Translations under genes and position numbers: made by a program
From: Legionellales bacterium
GTDB lineage: Bacteria; Pseudomonadota; Gammaproteobacteria; Legionellales; Legionellaceae
Direction: 5' to 3'
DNA: 15,746 bases
Assembly: GCA_003489505.1 (NCBI GenBank)
Contig: DNMA01000100.1
Span: 1-15,746 of the forward strand
Part shown: piece by piece, positions 15,697-15,746 of the stretch
Layout: every line of letters starts with the position of its first letter
Position numbering within the stretch: the first letter of the stretch is position 1
The notes under the pieces: model-generated
Database searches by the model: none
What the model was told of the DNA's origin: nothing
What the model saw: the letters and a program-made list of their open reading frames with translations, nothing else

Positions 15697-15746
15697 ATGC
15701 TTAATATTATCTGGTTATCGATGATGTTTCTAGCGGTAATTTGTGG
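15697..15746 (+). CDS. Start of a divergent membrane protein gene, possibly SpmA/nucleoside-recognition family
   Basis: ATG 15697 is preceded at seven bases by a good Shine-Dalgarno AAGGA (15685-15689). The visible 16 residues, MLNIIWLSMMFLAVIC, form a hydrophobic first helix. The MLNxIW opening is typical of SpmA (spore maturation protein A-like, nucleoside recognition domain) proteins, which are common also in non-sporulating bacteria. Too little is present to be sure. The gene runs off the right edge. Confidence 0.5.
   Translation, partial: MLNIIWLSMMFLAVIC

Overview
The window reads as chromosomal DNA from an A/T-rich gammaproteobacterium. The HslV, HslU, L31, Dam and malic enzyme sequences are of gammaproteobacterial type. 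An OTU-type cysteine protease (a eukaryote-like fold), a short OmpA-like lipoprotein resembling Dot/Icm component IcmN/DotK, and tandem MFS permeases suggest a host-associated lineage such as the Legionellales. That placement is inference from family resemblance; no rRNA or other taxonomic marker is present.

Layout. (1) 1-266 is the C-terminal end of an IS200/IS605-type TnpB whose zinc ribbon has lost its fourth cysteine. (2) 324-4925, plus strand: a well-formed heat-shock (sigma32) promoter precedes a tight run hslV-hslU-wrbA-xth-xth, with short overlaps or gaps, followed by a small membrane protein. This looks like a protein and DNA damage-response operon. (3) 4931-5315: rpmE (ribosomal protein L31) with its own sigma70 promoter, a leader hairpin and a clear intrinsic terminator. 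(4) 5356-9193: a short malic enzyme and two overlapping paralogous MFS transporters. A hairpin whose loop is the malic enzyme stop codon separates the enzyme from the first transporter. (5) 9200-10879: a probable OTU deubiquitinase-like gene in two frames. The catalytic Cys lies in the first ORF; the W...L..LA helix and catalytic His lie in the second. The junction is a run of ten A's, and loss of one A would give a continuous 546-residue protein with a C-terminal two-helix membrane hairpin. (6) 12859-10852, minus strand: a TyrP/Mtr-type aromatic amino acid permease overlapping dam by 11 bases. The end of dam overlaps the end of the OTU gene by 28 bases. (7) 12938-13219: a previously unmarked decayed XRE/HTH regulator gene with two frame disruptions and a nonsense codon. 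(8) 13330-13524: a small acidic lipoprotein or secreted peptide with a good promoter. (9) 15670-13533, minus strand: a DUF1460 amidase-like exported protein, a DUF192 protein and an OmpA-like lipoprotein, an envelope-directed cluster. (10) The right edge carries the first 16 codons of a divergent gene resembling SpmA.

The most interesting object is the A10-interrupted OTU gene. It is a pseudogene, a homopolymer sequencing error, or a gene expressed by transcriptional slippage. Next in interest are the inferred sigma32-wrbA-xth-xth operon and the eroded regulator gene. No tRNA, rRNA or CRISPR array was seen.
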